From: Dama dama
Taxonomy: Eukaryota; Chordata; Mammalia; Artiodactyla; Cervidae
Length of the DNA: 64,000 nt
Direction of reading: 5' to 3'
NCBI RefSeq assembly: GCF_033118175.1
Contig: NC_083689.1
Location: 28,502,501 to 28,566,500, forward strand
A model generated the notes under the pieces. It saw only the letters and a program-made list of their open reading frames with translations, was not told where the DNA came from and ran no database searches. Shown one piece after another: positions 1 through 12,012 of this stretch; within the stretch, counting starts at the first letter, position 1; each line of letters starts with the position of its first letter. The translations under genes were made by a program, and so were the position numbers.

Positions 1-341
1 GGGTTCTATTTATTTATATAATTTCTGGCTCTTTCACCCATTATTAAGTTCTGAGGCTCTTTAGTGGAAAAGAATCTGAAATAATGACATACAATCTTCA
101 ACTGAAAAAAGCACTGCTAATAGATGGGACAGTGGAAGTATTGCAAACTGATAGCGAAGAATTCTTGCTCAGGCTTCACCCACTCACCCTAGCAGAGACT
201 TCCTCAAGGAAAGGACAAAAATAGAATTATAACAGCTCATGTTTACTCATACAACATGTACCAAAAGACTCTGGGACAAATTAGAAGGTTATAAGGAAAG
301 TTACAGAGTTATATTTCCCAGGGAACCTCTGGCTTTATTCA
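1..341. other. Unassigned flank
   Basis: No repeat family, exon or RNA gene was recognised in this AT-rich stretch, which runs up to the tail of the first BovB. Confidence 0.5.
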
Positions 342-2405
342 ATTCAGTTCAGTTCAGTCACTCAGTTGTGTCTGACTCTTTGTGACCCCATGGACTGCAG
401 GACGTCAGGTTTCCTTGTCCATCATCAACTGCTGGAGCTTGCTCAAACTCATGTCCATCCAGTCAGTGATGACGTCAAACCATCTCATCCTCTGTTGTCC
501 CCTTCAATCTTTCGCAGCACCGGGGTCTTTTCTAGTGTGTCAGTTCTTCACATCAGGTGGCCAAAGCATTGGGAGTTTCAGCTTCAGCATCAGTCCTTCC
601 AGTGAATATTCAGGACTGATTTCCTTTAGGATAGACTGGTTGGATCTCCTTGCTGTCCAAGGGATTCTCAAGAGTCTTCTCCAACACTACAGTTCAAAAG
701 CATCAATTCTTCGGCCCTTAGCTTTCTTTACAGTCCAACTCTCACATCCATACATGACTACTGGAAAAACCATAGCTTTGACTAGATGGACCTTTGTTGG
801 CAAAGTAAAATCTCTGCTTTTTAATATGCTGTCTAGGTTGATCATAGCTTTTCTTCCAAGGAGGAAGTGTCTTTTAATTTCATGGTTGCAGTCACCATCT
901 GCAGGGATTTTGGAGCCCAAGAAAATAAAGTCTGTCACTGTTTCCATTGTTTCCCCATCTATTTGCCATGAAGTAATGGGACCAGATGCCATGATCTTAG
1001 TTTTCTGAATGTTGAGTTTTAAGCCAGCTTTTTCACTCTCCTCTTTCACTTTCATCAAGAGGCTCTTTAGTTCTTCTTCACTTTCTGCCGTAAGAGTGGT
1101 GTCATCTGCATATCTGAGGTTATTGATATTTCTACTGGCAATCTTGATTCCAACTTGCGCTTCAGCCAGCCTGGCATTTTGCATGATGTACTCTGCATAT
1201 AAGTTAAATAAGTAGAGTGACAGTATGCAGCCTTGACAAAATCCTTTCCCGATTTGGAACTAGTCTGTTTTTCCATGTCCAGTTCTAACTGTTACTTCAT
1301 GAACTGCATACAGATTTCTAAGAAGGCAGGTTAGGTGGTCTGGTATTCCCATTGCTTGAAGAATTTTCCACAGTTTGTTGTGATCCACACAAAGGCTTTG
1401 GCATAATCAATAAAGCAGAAGTAGATGTTTTTCTGGAACTCTCTTGCTTTTTCAATGATCCAACGGATGTTGGCCATTTGATCTCTGGTTCCTTTGCCTT
1501 TTCTAAATCTAGCTTGAACATCTGGAAGTTCACAGTTTATGTGCTATTGAATGAAGCCTGGCTTGGAGGATTTTGAGCATTACTTTCCTAGCGTGTGAGA
1601 TGAGTGTAATTGTGCAGTAGTTTGGCATTGCCTTTCTTTGGAATTGGAATGAAAACTGACCTTTTCTAGTCCTGTGGCCACTGCTGAGTTTTCCAAATTT
1701 GCTGGCATATTGAGGGTAGCACTTTCACAGCATTATCTTTTAGGATCTGAAATAGCTCAACTGGAATTCCATCACTTCCACTAGCTTTGCTCATAGTGAT
1801 GCTTCCTAAGGCCCACTTGACTTCACGTTCCAGGATGTCTGGCTCTAGGTGAGTGATCACACCATTGTGGTTATCTGGGTCATGAAGATCTTTTTTGTAC
1901 AGTACTTCTGTGTATTCTTGCCACCTCTTCTTAACATCTTCTGTTTCTGTTAGGTCCATACCATTTCCGTCCTTTACTGTACCCATCTTTACATGAAAAG
2001 TTCCCTTTGTATCTCTAATTTTCTTGAAGAGATCTCTAGTCTTTCCCATTCTATTGTTTTCCTCTATTTCTTTGCATTGATCACTGAGGAAGGCTTTCTT
2101 ATCTCTCCTTGCTATTCTTTGGAACTCTGCATTCAAATGGATATATCTTTCCTTTTCTCCTTTGCCTTTAGCTTCTCTCCTTTTCTCAGCTATTGGTAAG
2201 GCCTTCTCTGACAATGATTTTGCCTTTTTGTATTTCTTTTTCTTGGGGATGGTCTTGATCACTGCCTTCTGTACAATGTCATGAACCTCCATCCATAGTT
2301 CTTCAGGCACTCTGTCTATCAGATCTAATCCCTTGAATCTATTTGTCACTTCCACTGTATAATTGTAAGGGATTTGATTTAGGTCATACCTGAATGGTCT
2401 GGTGG
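342..2405 (-). mobile_element. BovB (RTE) LINE, 5'-truncated, minus strand
   Basis: About 2.06 kb of BovB in reverse orientation. The 3' tail lies at the left, with repeated cagtt units at 342-357, followed by the standard 3' end and then the reverse-transcriptase region read on the minus strand. Minus-strand reading frames at 687-1184, 1067-1276, 1318-1533 and 1666-2355 cover the RT in pieces, so several frameshifts and stops separate them. The catalytic YADD motif is intact at 1112-1101. Homology stops abruptly near 2405, upstream of the RT linker, so the endonuclease half is absent, as expected for incomplete reverse transcription. I could not find a convincing target-site duplication. It is dead for retrotransposition. 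Confidence 0.93.
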
Positions 2406-3089
2406 TATCTATCTATATTCACAAAACTTTTTCTTTGTATGCAATTTACATGGAAGGGGAAAAAACTTATGATTTCCAAAGTCCCTCACTACCCTGCTGC
2501 AGCTCTAGGCTTTTCTATCTTTTGTGGACAGGATCTGTTTTTACAAATCCCTTGAAATATGAATCACTATTCTAGTTGCAGAAAAGAAACATTCCTGAAA
2601 GTACTTTATCTCAGCCATGGCCTCAAGGCCGCTCTTGCAAAGTTTGTGAAATCTAATGGGATTATGGGGGCAAGATGGAGAGAGACTGTCAGCATCTCTC
2701 ACATGAGATAATAGCAATAATTCTAAAAATGCTTTTGTCTTGTTGCAACAACTGTCATCAAAGAGGCTCACATTTTCCTCAAAGCAGCAGCATCTTTACG
2801 GACATGAATCACTCTAGAGAGCGGAAGCATAAGGCAGAGGTTTATATGTTACTGCCTAAATAGCTTAATCACTGAGGACATATAGTTTGATGGTCGCCTG
2901 GTTTCAGGGATTAAGGAGGAGGTTATTTGTTCCACTGCCAACTCTTTCCTAATAAACTTCTCCAACTGGGGTTCATCTAATCATTATCTGTTCAAACTGT
3001 TAAGATTAATTTCATAGCCTATGCAATCAGAAAAGAAGTCTTGTGATGTGATTCTTGGTTAATGTTGTGCCAGAAACATCAGGATCTAA
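2406..3089. other. Unassigned sequence
   Basis: No recognised repeat, RNA gene or exon. Small open frames here have no recognisable product. Confidence 0.4.
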
Positions 3090-3262
3090 TGAATGGAGTC
3101 CTGGCCTGAAAGCCAAACTGATCTGCTTCTTCTGCCAAGTTCACCTCTGACTGACTCAACTGCTGTTCTTGATGAAATGGGCTCAGCCAGTGAGTGCCTT
3201 AGATCTGTGAATAAGTCATTAAACTACTCTGACTTGCAACTCCTTATCTCTAAAATGAAGGG
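3090..3262 (+). repeat. MIR SINE, diverged
   Basis: The MIR core order is recognisable on the plus strand: a segment like 'agtcattaaactactctgac' followed by 'atctctaaaatga', matching the usual 'cacttaacctctctgagc ... catctgtaaaatgggg'. It is very diverged, as expected for an old mammalian SINE. Confidence 0.6.
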
Positions 3263-3394
3263 ATTTCTTGTGTTATCTTGAAGCTATATAATCTCCTCAC
3301 AGAACATCCCTTCCTGGCAGGGAAGGAAGAAACCTGTGAGTTAAACCCTCTTGTCCCAGCCACAGTATAGTGAAGGTATAATGATATAACTAGT

Positions 3395-3590
3395 TTTTAT
3401 TCAACAAGTATTTACTGTTCCTAATGTGGCTGGCATTGTGCTAAGTACCAGGTTATACACTGGTGATCAAGCACAGATATATTTACTTGCCTTGTGAAAC
3501 CTATAATCTAGTGTGGGAACCATATATTTAAAAAAACAACCATACAAATAAAGGTATTGTTACAGTTTTGATAAGTGCAAGAAAGAAGGG
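3395..3590 (-). repeat. L2 LINE 3' end, minus strand
   Basis: It begins 'ttattcaacaagtattta' and continues 'gctggcattgtgctaagtac', the reverse complement of the L2 3' terminus ('...ggcacatagtaggcgctcaataaatatttgttgaat'). The same motif order recurs in other copies in this window, near 25.1 kb, 54.4 kb and 59.4 kb. Confidence 0.65.
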
Positions 3591-3700
3591 AAACATGATG
3601 CAAATTAGAGTTCGGGTACCCTCCTGCCTCATGTATACTCAGGCCAACTGTGATAGTGGGGCTGGCTGAGCTGGAAAGGAATGGAAGAAAGAGAAAAGAA

Positions 3701-3715
3701 TGGGAGAAAAGAGTT
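3701..3715. repeat. Target-site duplication, left copy
   Basis: TGGGAGAAAAGAGTT occurs here and again at 4624-4638, bracketing the L1 insertion between them. The match is 15 of 15. Confidence 0.92.
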
Positions 3716-4623
3716 GTTTTTTTTTTTAATAACTTGAAAAAATATTTATTTTAAGAATAAACAAGCTTAAACACTATCTTTGTGATCTCATTAGATGCAT
3801 TAGAGTCCAAATGATTCCATGATGGAATTGATAATGGTAATTTTATCTAAAGATCTTTTTTTAATTAATTATTTTAATTGGAGGTTAATTACTTTACAAT
3901 ATTGTAGTGGTTTTTGCCATACATTGACATGAATCAGCCATGGGTGTACATGTGTTTCCCATTCTGAACCCCCCTCCAAACTCCCTTCCCATCCCATCCC
4001 TCTGGGTCATCCCAGTGCACCAGCCCTGAGCACCCTGTCTCACACATCAAACCTGGACTGGCGATCTGTTTCATATATGATAATATACACGTTTCAATGC
4101 TATTCTCTCAAATCATCTCACCCTCACCTTCTCCCAGAGTCCAAAAGTCTGTTCTTTACACCTGTGTCTCTTCTGCTGTCTTACATATAGGGTCATGGTT
4201 ACCATCTTTCTAAATTCCATATATATATGCATTAATATTCTGTATTGGTATTTTTCTTTCTAGCTTACTTCACTCTGTATAATGGGCTCCAGTTTCATCC
4301 ACCTCATTAGAACTGATTCAAATGCATTCTTTTTAATAACTGAGTAATATTCCATGGTATATATGTACCACAGCTTTCTTATCCATTCATCTGCTGATGG
4401 ACATCTAAGTTGCTTCCATGTCCTGGCTACTGTAAACAGTGCTGCGATGAACATTGGGGTACACATGTCTCTCTCAATCCTGGTTTCCTCGGTGTGTATG
4501 CCTAGCAGTGGGATTTCTGGGTCATATGACAGTTCTATTTCCAGTTTTTTAAGGAATCTCCACACTGTTCTCCATAGTAGCTGTACTAGTTTGCATTCCC
4601 ATCAACAGTGTAAGAGGGTCCCC
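3716..4623 (-). mobile_element. L1_BT 3' fragment with probable 3' transduction
   Basis: Ruminant L1 3' end in reverse orientation. The L1 sequence proper is about 3856-4623: the 3' UTR, then the C-terminal end of ORF2 on the minus strand at 4565-4260. Its sequence matches the reverse complement of the 3' end of the 13.3-17.9 kb L1. Between the left TSD and the L1 terminus lie an 11-T run (3717-3727) and about 128 bp (3728-3855) that are not part of the L1 end seen in the other copies. On the minus strand this segment carries AATAAA (3750-3745) about 17 nt before the poly(A). That is the layout of a 3' transduction. The L1 is 5'-truncated at 4623. Confidence 0.9.
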
Positions 4624-4638
4624 TGGGAGAAAAGAGTT
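4624..4638. repeat. Target-site duplication, right copy
   Basis: Perfect 15-bp copy of 3701-3715, directly at the truncated 5' end of the L1. Confidence 0.92.
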
Positions 4639-6317
4639 TGCTGTGGCTCAAGAAGAGCCTAGGCAATCAAGCCACAGGCGACGCTGTGCCACCCTTGATG
4701 GGTGTGCAGAGGCACAGAATCTAAATTATAGCACCACAGGAACTACTGAAAGCATGTTCATGAATAGTGAGGTGTGATGTAGGGTCTAGTTAGTATGCCA
4801 TCACAGGCCAAGTAGCATCACCTAACCACAAAATGTTGTGTCTGATATGACATTAGGTAGGACAGAAGCTCTAAGAGCCTAGAACCAGTTGTAATCTGAG
4901 AACACCGAGGTTAGTTGCTATTTGCCCTGCTTCTCTGTGTGATTTGTGGTGTGAAGGACATACGAAAAATGGCATTGCCCTTTCTAGAATTATCTTTTAT
5001 TCAGAATCTCATTGCTGGCTCTTTTGTTGTTGTTGTTTCATACAGTCTGAGGATTGCAAAATGGGTAATTTTTATAAAAGACTATGGTTTTTCCTCTTTA
5101 TCAATAACCCATGAAAAATACAACAAATAGCCATTGATCCAAAATGCAGAAGCCAAAGTATATTAAATCATCAATCTGCTTGCCTCTCGATCAGCTGTGG
5201 ACATGCCTAGGGACATTACCATTGGATCATGAATAACACTAAAAATTGGTTCCTTGAGTTTCACAAAATTTTTATTGGGTTCATAGTCCCATATGAATTA
5301 TTTTACCTGGACTTCACACACTAACTTCCCTGTGGTCTCCTCTCCGCCCCCATCATATGGTTCATAACTGTCCATCAATCCATAGAAGGACAAGAATGCA
5401 AGAACACCAAGTACTTTTTCAGCTCTCATTTCTAAGGATTTGGAGTAATTCATATCAGGAGCAAAAAGTTGTATCTGCCACCACAACTCCTGTTGCATTG
5501 TCTCTAACTCAAACCTCTTTGTTCTTTCTCCATTTAATGTCTGGTTTGACTCCTAGCCAGTCCCAATTCCCTCCACTCAGTCTACCTTTTTTGGCATGAT
5601 TTCTAGCTGCAGCTGCCAAATCTAACAAGGGGCAGCTGCTGCCCCTCGCCAAAGGCTGCCCTGCTTCCCTGATGCCCGCCTGCTGCTCCTTCACCCACCA
5701 TGCTCATGTTGTCTCTCTCTTCTGACCCTTCTTCACCTCTTTAACCCAATGCCAGGACTTCAATCCACAGCAGTTCAATATCTTTATACTTTTCCGGGAT
5801 TCAAAAGATACTTCTACTCTCTTGTTTCATAAATTTTCTGCCTTCTTAAAAAGTTATACTGTTTATAGAAGATATTATTAAAACATTAAAATAACTGATA
5901 ATGTACAAAACAGAACTTCAAAAATAAGCCAAAATCACACTACTTAGGATATATTAAGGTTTCACATAGTGATGAACATTTAGACATCTCTCTCTCTCTG
6001 CATAAATGCACACATGATTTATAATAAGTTTACTTATTTGGGAGCATGCAGAACAAGATGATTGGTCACGTGCACGCTTCTTGTCTGCTGATAAATCAAG
6101 ATCTACAGCCACCTGACAAATGACTGCATAGAACTTCTTATTTGTGTGTGTGCTTAATCACTGAAGGGAATCTGGATTATTTGGGACTCTTCCAAGTAGC
6201 CATCCAGGATATTGTACAGGGTAGGACTGCTGCTTGGTGAATCATTTTGGGCTTCCTTTTTTTTCTGTAATCCCTTTGTATTCTAAAGCTGCACACTTGC
6301 TTACCTGGTTTTCCACT
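4639..6317. other. Unassigned, non-repetitive-looking sequence
   Basis: No repeat family was recognised and no open frame is longer than about 80 residues. A short alternating ct run lies near 5987-5999. I see no splice-flanked coding exon. Confidence 0.4.
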
Positions 6318-6833
6318 GAAATGGAGCCAGTGGAAAGAATCATAGCCCCACAGAGATGTCCGTGTCCTAAACTCCAGACCTGTAAATATGGCAAAAGGGA
6401 CTTTGCAGACATGATTAAAGCAAGAACATTGAGATGCCCTCTAGAGAGATCCCCATCTCACATGCTAGGTTATTTGTGGGTACAAGTGTAATCACAAAAT
6501 TGCTTGTAGGGCACAGGGGGAGGGAGATGAAATGGAAGATGTCACGCGAAGGAGATGTAATGACAGGTGCACAGCTGAGAGAGAGAGATTTGGAGATGCT
6601 GCCTTCCTGGCTTTGAAAGTAGAGGAAGGGACCATGCACCAAGAAATGGAGGAAGAAGCTGAAAAAGGCAAGGAAATATATTCTCCTTTAGAAATTCCAG
6701 AAAAAATAACATTCTGCTGATACCTTGCTTTTAGGACTTAAGACTCCCAGAACTACAGGATTATAAATTTGTGTTGTTTTAAGTCACTCATTTTCTGGTA
6801 TTTGCTGCAGGAGAAATAGCAAACTAATACAGA
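6318..6833 (+). mobile_element. MaLR (MLT/MST-type) LTR, diverged, probably solo
   Basis: Recognised by several ordered blocks: 'ggcaaaagggactttgcaga' near 6391, 'gagagagagatttggagatg' near 6579, 'ctggctttgaaagtagagga' near 6608, 'gctgaaaaaggcaaggaaa' near 6658, and the end 'ttgtgttgttttaagtcact ... gcaaactaatacag' (6769-6832). This is the body and 3' end of a MaLR LTR in plus orientation. No internal region or second LTR follows. The 5' edge is indistinct. The subfamily is uncertain. Confidence 0.72.
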
Positions 6834-7829
6834 GCCAATATCCAATTTCCCCTGTTAATACTTTCCTAAGAGATTCAGTGAAACCGTTATCACTAGTTCT
6901 GGGGACTCTTGCTCTGGAGTAAAGAATTCGATCATGAACCTGAAATTCTTCCTCACAAATGCTCTTGGAGTTCTACATACCATGAGACTAATCTTGATTT
7001 TGAGAAGATGCTCTCTCTAAGAGGTCTGTGAGGAAGAAACAGAGCACCAGCTTCTGAACAACATCAGATGAAGTGACCAGATTAGCCCAGACAGATGTAG
7101 CATCCCAGCCGTACTCATATGGGTGACATCAGTGGGACCTCCGATCTGCTTGACTCCCACCTTCCCCCAAGGGCTGTAGGAAAAAAGACTACATTTGACA
7201 TTATAGCTCTCTTTAAAACCTTGGTACAGATTAAAAGCTTTCCAGTGTTGGGTTTCACACATGTTTTTTTTTGATAGGGTAAAGTAAAAGTCAAAGATTC
7301 AAACATTTGAAAGAGTAAAAGGAATTAGCAATACTAGGGCTACAACTGGAGTATGTCAGTTCCAACAGTTTGGCTATGTAATCCATTCTTTAAATTTAAA
7401 AAGATGAGGCAAAATGAACACTCATCCTGTGAGGAGAATCCTAGTCTACTGCACAGATGAGGACCACAGTGAACCACTGTATTATATCAGCTTCCAGGTT
7501 CTCTGGTTAGAAGCAGCTGATAGAGATGCTAGTTAACTTAAAAAAGCAGAGAATTTACTGTAAAGGTATGAAGTAGCTCCTGAAATCCATGAGGAGCTGA
7601 AGATCAAGGCTTGGAAAGGTCAGCATCCAGAGAAGCTCTGGAGATTTAACTATCAGGAACTAACAGACTCATTAGTGCACTTCTCTTGAGTTGGAAAAGC
7701 AGTAAGATTTGAATTCTTGGGGAAGAGTCCTACATCCAGCCCTAAGAAAGGTGGAAAAGGAAGACTGACTGATAATCCTCAAAATGTGGGTCCCAGAGGG
7801 AGCTCAGCGACCCTGTGAGGCTGGTTCTT
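6834..7829. other. Unassigned sequence
   Basis: No confident family. The part near 7530-7720 has the feel of an old LTR or LINE tail, but I could not match it. Confidence 0.35.
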
Positions 7830-7985
7830 TCTGTTGTTACTGACATCTTCTTACTGAGAAGGAAGCTGAGTTCTTGAGAAGTGAAGTTCCTTGATCCAGA
7901 TAAAAGAGATGGTAAATAGTCATATCAGGGTGTCAGCAAAGGCAGTCTGATTCTAGAGACTAATACTTCACCTCTGTATCATTAG
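7830..7985 (-). repeat. MIR SINE, minus strand
   Basis: The block 'ttactgagaaggaagctgag' followed by 'gagaagtgaagttccttgat' and a later 'cagtctgattctagagac' matches reverse-complement MIR (gatgaggaaactgaggctcagagaag ... gtctgactcc). Confidence 0.6.
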
Positions 7986-8239
7986 GCTTCTTTGCATTTC
8001 CCAAGAAAAATATGGGGTGGTGATATTAGAAGAATGTGGAATGGCTAAAGTCGGCAAAAACCACAGTGGGAGCCAAACTATCATTGGCATTTTTCAGACA
8101 TGAATTTACTATGTGTCACAAAGTAACACATGAGAAATTAAATATGGTGAGATGGATCCTCTACCTTTGCACAAAAAATACTACTCTCATATAAAACAAT
8201 ACACTGAGATATAAGTTCCATAGGACAAAGAATCTGATG

Positions 8240-8332
8240 AATAATTCAACACTATATCCTGAGCATCTAGAACATGGTCTGGGGTCTGATATATAGTAGA
8301 TATTTGTTGAATAAATTAATATAATAAATACA
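8240..8332 (+). repeat. L2/MIR 3' terminal fragment
   Basis: 'gatatatagtagatatttgt' followed by 'tgaataaatta' is the shared L2/MIR 3' end (catagtaggcgctcaataaa ... tgaatgaatg). It is too short to choose between the two families. Confidence 0.45.
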
Positions 8333-8552
8333 TCTAAAATTCATTTAAACAATTTTTATAAACAGATTTAAATACAACAACCTTAGCATGTTATCTGTGA
8401 GACAGGTGCTGAGTCAAGAAGTGAGACAACAGGAGAAATCATGGGAGGCTTTGGTCATCAGATGCTAAAACCTGTAACAACTACCAGTAGCAGGCCTTAT
8501 TCTTGGCTATGTACTCATTTCCCACCATGGAAGCTAGATGCCCATTAAACAC

Positions 8553-8668
8553 CTTTTTGGCCACATCATGCGGCATGCAGGATATTAATTCCCTGACCAA
8601 GGATTGAACTCATGCCTCCTGCAATAGCAGTGTGGAGTCTTAACCACGGGACCACCAGGGAAGTCCCT
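8553..8668 (-). mobile_element. tRNA-derived SINE (ART2A/CHR-like), 3'-truncated copy, minus strand
   Basis: Reverse complement of the 5' tRNA-like head: ends 'gaccaccagggaagtccc', with 'gcggcatgcagg' and 'gattgaactcatgcc' inside, the latter corresponding to the B box. It is flanked by the direct repeat cattaaacac at 8543-8552 and 8669-8678, a likely TSD. Confidence 0.85.
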
Positions 8669-9194
8669 CATTAAACACTTCTTATGTGGTTGGATAAATG
8701 GGTAGATAAAATAAATAGCTATGAGTGTTCATTATTTTGAGTTCCAAGTTTCTTTAAAACTTTGTGTATGAGAGAGATTTCACAGATGAGTGGATAAACC
8801 TCTTGAAGATAATGACAAAAATATCATATGGTCTCTTCTCATGGTGAAAAGAGATTCTCCAATACAATCTACTTATATTTCCAACCATGCATACTTTAAC
8901 TTCTGATTTTTAAAATAACTATTAAGCAAAATGATACACTAAGCCTGGTTTAGAGGCCATTCTACTGTTCACAGATAGAGACAGGACTTTCCTCACCTCC
9001 CAGGATTTTCATGATAGAGACCATCTGCCTCACAAAGCCTAAGACACTTACTATCTGGCCATTTTAAAAAAAAGTTTGCCAACTTCTTTTGTAATGGCTT
9101 AACTCTGTCATTGTTGCACGAAAGCAATCATAAATAATACACAAATAGCTAGGCTCAGTGGTATTTGACCTTGTGGAGTCCAGACACAGAGGAA

Positions 9195-9360
9195 AGATCC
9201 TTGACTCTACTTCAGGAGTTCAAGGAAGGCCGAGTGGAGCAGAGCATGTGCAGTGAGTCTGGCAGGAAGAGCAGGAGCTAGAAAAGCAGAGAACCATAGG
9301 GGAGGGCATTCCACGAGGGGCAGCAGTTCAGAAACAGAGGTGAGAGAGGACTGGGGCAGT
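9195..9360 (-). repeat. L2 fragment, minus strand
   Basis: Blocks 'caaggaaggccgagtggag' and 'gggcattccacgaggggcag' match reverse-complement L2 (ggaaggcctctctgagg ... gcattccaggcagaggga). Diverged. Confidence 0.4.
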
Positions 9361-9479
9361 CAGCAACTTCAAGCAATGTGGTGTGCCTGGGAGATTTGCT
9401 GCATGGGCAGAGTGTTAACAGACGAGGCTGGAAAGATTAGCTCCATTCAGTCGGGATGTGTCTACTCTGTCCACCTCCC

Positions 9480-9565
9480 ACCCTGGCGCCTGGCACAAAG
9501 CCTGTCAGGTAGCAGAGGCTCCATAAACGTTAGTTCACTGGGAATGAAAGATCAAGAAGTAAATC
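9480..9565 (+). repeat. L2/MIR 3' terminal fragment
   Basis: 'gcgcctggcacaaagcctgt', 'gctccataaacgttagttc' and a terminal 'gggaatgaaag' follow the L2 3' terminus pattern on the plus strand. Confidence 0.45.
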
Positions 9566-9639
9566 AAATTTTAATTTTTTAAAGGACCAAACAAAGGCAA
9601 AGTTGAGTGACATGTTTCTGAAACATTAGGACAGAGCCA

Positions 9640-9815
9640 CTTATGACCTGCGACCATGAGCAATTTCCTTAACATCTCTGGGTCTTTAAGCCTCCATTTT
9701 CTTGAATGTAACGCAGCCGTGGAGATGCTTACCTCAGAGTATTGTTGTGAGAATTAAATGCAGTGTGGTTACATAAACTGCCTGGTACGAGGCCTGGCAT
9801 CTGGAGGCAGCGATT
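9640..9815 (+). repeat. MIR SINE
   Basis: Good MIR order on the plus strand: 'gagcaatttccttaacatct', then 'cctccattttcttgaatgta', 'gttgtgagaattaaatgcag' and 'gcctggtacgaggcctggca'. Confidence 0.75.
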
Positions 9816-10920
9816 ACTCTGAGTGTGTGTTGCTGCTGAGCTTGGCAGCATCTCAGTGTTTGATATTATATCTCATTTGGCCAGGAAACTGAAACAGAGC
9901 TGAAGCTTGGGATGGTGAAAGCCGTGTACTGAGATTCTGTTCTGGTTTCAGCTGGGATTGTTTGTTCAGTCCTAACAGCTAGCATGAGCTCTCCTCTGGG
10001 ACCCTGAAAAATCGCCAGCCACACGGTAACCAAAAGGCAGGCAGAAACCCGAGCAGCCGGGAGGGAGGCAGAGGCGGCCTTTGTGGAGAAAACATTTGTT
10101 CCCCTTAAAGAAAAAGGATGTTTGAAAAGAAAACATGCAACATTGGAGAGGCAGACTCCAGCACATTCATTTCAGTTACCACTCCCTCCAGATGGGCAAG
10201 AGGATAAAGCCAGCTACATGATATATTCCTCTGCCAGGAACAAAATGCACTACAGAGAATGTTGTGTTCTCACACAAAGTAATTTTTGTGTTACACTGAA
10301 CTAAAGTCGTTTCCAATTGCTATATTCCAGAAAGCAAGGAACCACTTTAGTTCCTTTAATTCATGATGCATTTAAAAGTCATGAAATCCATAATCAATCT
10401 GTGGTGGGGTGTGGTTTACTATGCCTAAAAGATGACCCTGGACTTTTTCCAGACTTTATTTTAGAAACACAGAAGAAAGTGAGTTGAATGCACCTCTTTT
10501 ACATGTTTTTAACGGGTCTAGACCGGAATTGAGAAACCGTCTTAGCATGGGAATAATCTACATCCACAGTTAACATGATGGGCCTCACTCTGTGGGGAGC
10601 CTGAAATAACACAGCCCAGAAGAGGAGACAAATAACATGGAGGGCAAAGGCAAAATCCCAAATGCAGAGTTCTTGGAGCCACAAAAGATTTCCTGGGCCA
10701 TCTTGTCCACCCTCCTGCAAAGTGTTTCTTCTGTAAGGCAACTTTTCTTGAGCAATCCATTCAAGTTTTGATGACCACCATGCTGCCTGCTCAGTGAGCA
10801 TTTCTTTCCCTGATTACTTGCCTTAATGACATCATTAACATTTAATCCAACTAACCAGCCTCCTATATAAAATGTAACTCTTGATTAGGAGGTGCCTTTA
10901 ATGGCTCCCATTACAAATAC
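9816..10920. other. Unassigned sequence
   Basis: No repeat family was recognised. The minus-strand open frame at 10499-10801 (100 residues) has no recognisable domain and no support as an exon. Confidence 0.4.
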
Positions 10921-11153
10921 TAGCCTTCCCTGGTGGCTCAGTGGTAAAGAATCCGCCTGCCAATGCAGGAGATGCAGGTTTGATTCCTGGGTTGGGAAGA
11001 TCCCCTGGAAGAGGAAATGGCAACCCACCTCAGTATTCTTGCCTGGAGAATGCCACGGACAGAGGAGGCTGGTGGGCTACAGTTCATGGGGTAATAAAAG
11101 AGAGCCAGACACGACTTAGCGAATAAACAACAACAAACAACAATAACAATGAC
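10921..11153 (+). mobile_element. Bov-tA SINE
   Basis: Full-length-looking Bov-tA: tRNA-like head 'ttccctggtggctcagtggt' (A box) and 'ggtttgattcctgg' (B box), then the BovA body with 'agtattcttgcctggagaat' and a tail of aac-rich repeats at 11125-11150. It is flanked by tacaaatac at 10912-10920 and 11154-11162, a 9-bp TSD. Confidence 0.95.
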
Positions 11154-11162
11154 TACAAATAC

Positions 11163-11845
11163 AGGGTGATGATATTTTGTATTTTCCTTATTTTTCTGCA
11201 TAAATCTGTTTTTATAAAGTTTTGGTCTTTCACTCAAAAGCCAATAATTATTTACCCTGCATCATTATTTAAGCCAACTTCTCATCAATAATAAAAAACA
11301 TGTCAGGGGCTTAGGAATTTAGTAAATATTTAATATTTTAAAATATAAATCTATATGTACATATAGGTTTGTGTTTATCACATTTTTACACTTTTAAAAG
11401 TTTATAAGCTACATAAATTTTCTTTTAGCTTTTTTATACCCACATGAGATTAAGAGTTTTATAGATCTTTGGTGTTTAAGTTATTTTTAACTCTTTTTCT
11501 GAGCATCTTCTCTAACTATACTTCAGACAGCTACATGGAATTATATATCGGAAAGAAATCCCACAACCCTGAATAAGAGTTCCCAATACATGTCCTAGAA
11601 TAGAGAAATAAGAGGAAAACATAAAAATGATTTGCTTATACTATTTATAAGTTAAATCTGCTTTGTAGTAAGTTGGCTCTATCCAAGCCAGAACATCTGC
11701 ACGTTTCTTTTAGAGAATGGTTATGAGTGTAAAGCATGAATGACTCTCTGGCCCACTGCCTTCTCCACCACTTTTTACTTTTCTTTAAGAATTATTCTTA
11801 CTCCAGTTTGGTCTCATTACAAATATTGCTCCCATTTGAGAGATA
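11163..11845. other. Unassigned AT-rich sequence
   Basis: No repeat or gene recognised. Confidence 0.4.
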
Positions 11846-12012
11846 GTATAGCACTATGGTCAAACACACAAACTCTAGAACCAGACTGGGTTCTGTCACT
11901 AGCTGTGTGTCCCTAAGAAAGTCTTTGTGTTACAGCTACCTCATTTGTAAGACAAAAACAGTAGTTGTAAGCCCCTTAACAATTTCATGGTCCACAGTAA
12001 CTATTCACTGAA
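11846..12012 (+). repeat. MIR SINE
   Basis: 'tagcactatggtcaaacaca' and 'aaccagactgggttctgtca', then 'agctgtgtgtccctaagaaa' and 'acctcatttgtaag', are successive MIR blocks on the plus strand. Confidence 0.75.

Noticed and set aside
382..1008. 208-codon plus-strand open frame
   Set aside because: It is the antisense of the BovB 3' end, a part of the element that stays open on the wrong strand in several copies (22426-22728, 36486-36749, 45239-45625).
10499..10801. 100-codon minus-strand open frame
   Set aside because: No domain, no splice signals that I could justify and no neighbouring exon. Treated as chance.
10921..11000. tRNA-like A and B boxes as a tRNA gene
   Set aside because: The boxes belong to Bov-tA SINE heads. 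There is no cloverleaf, and many copies are scattered through the window.
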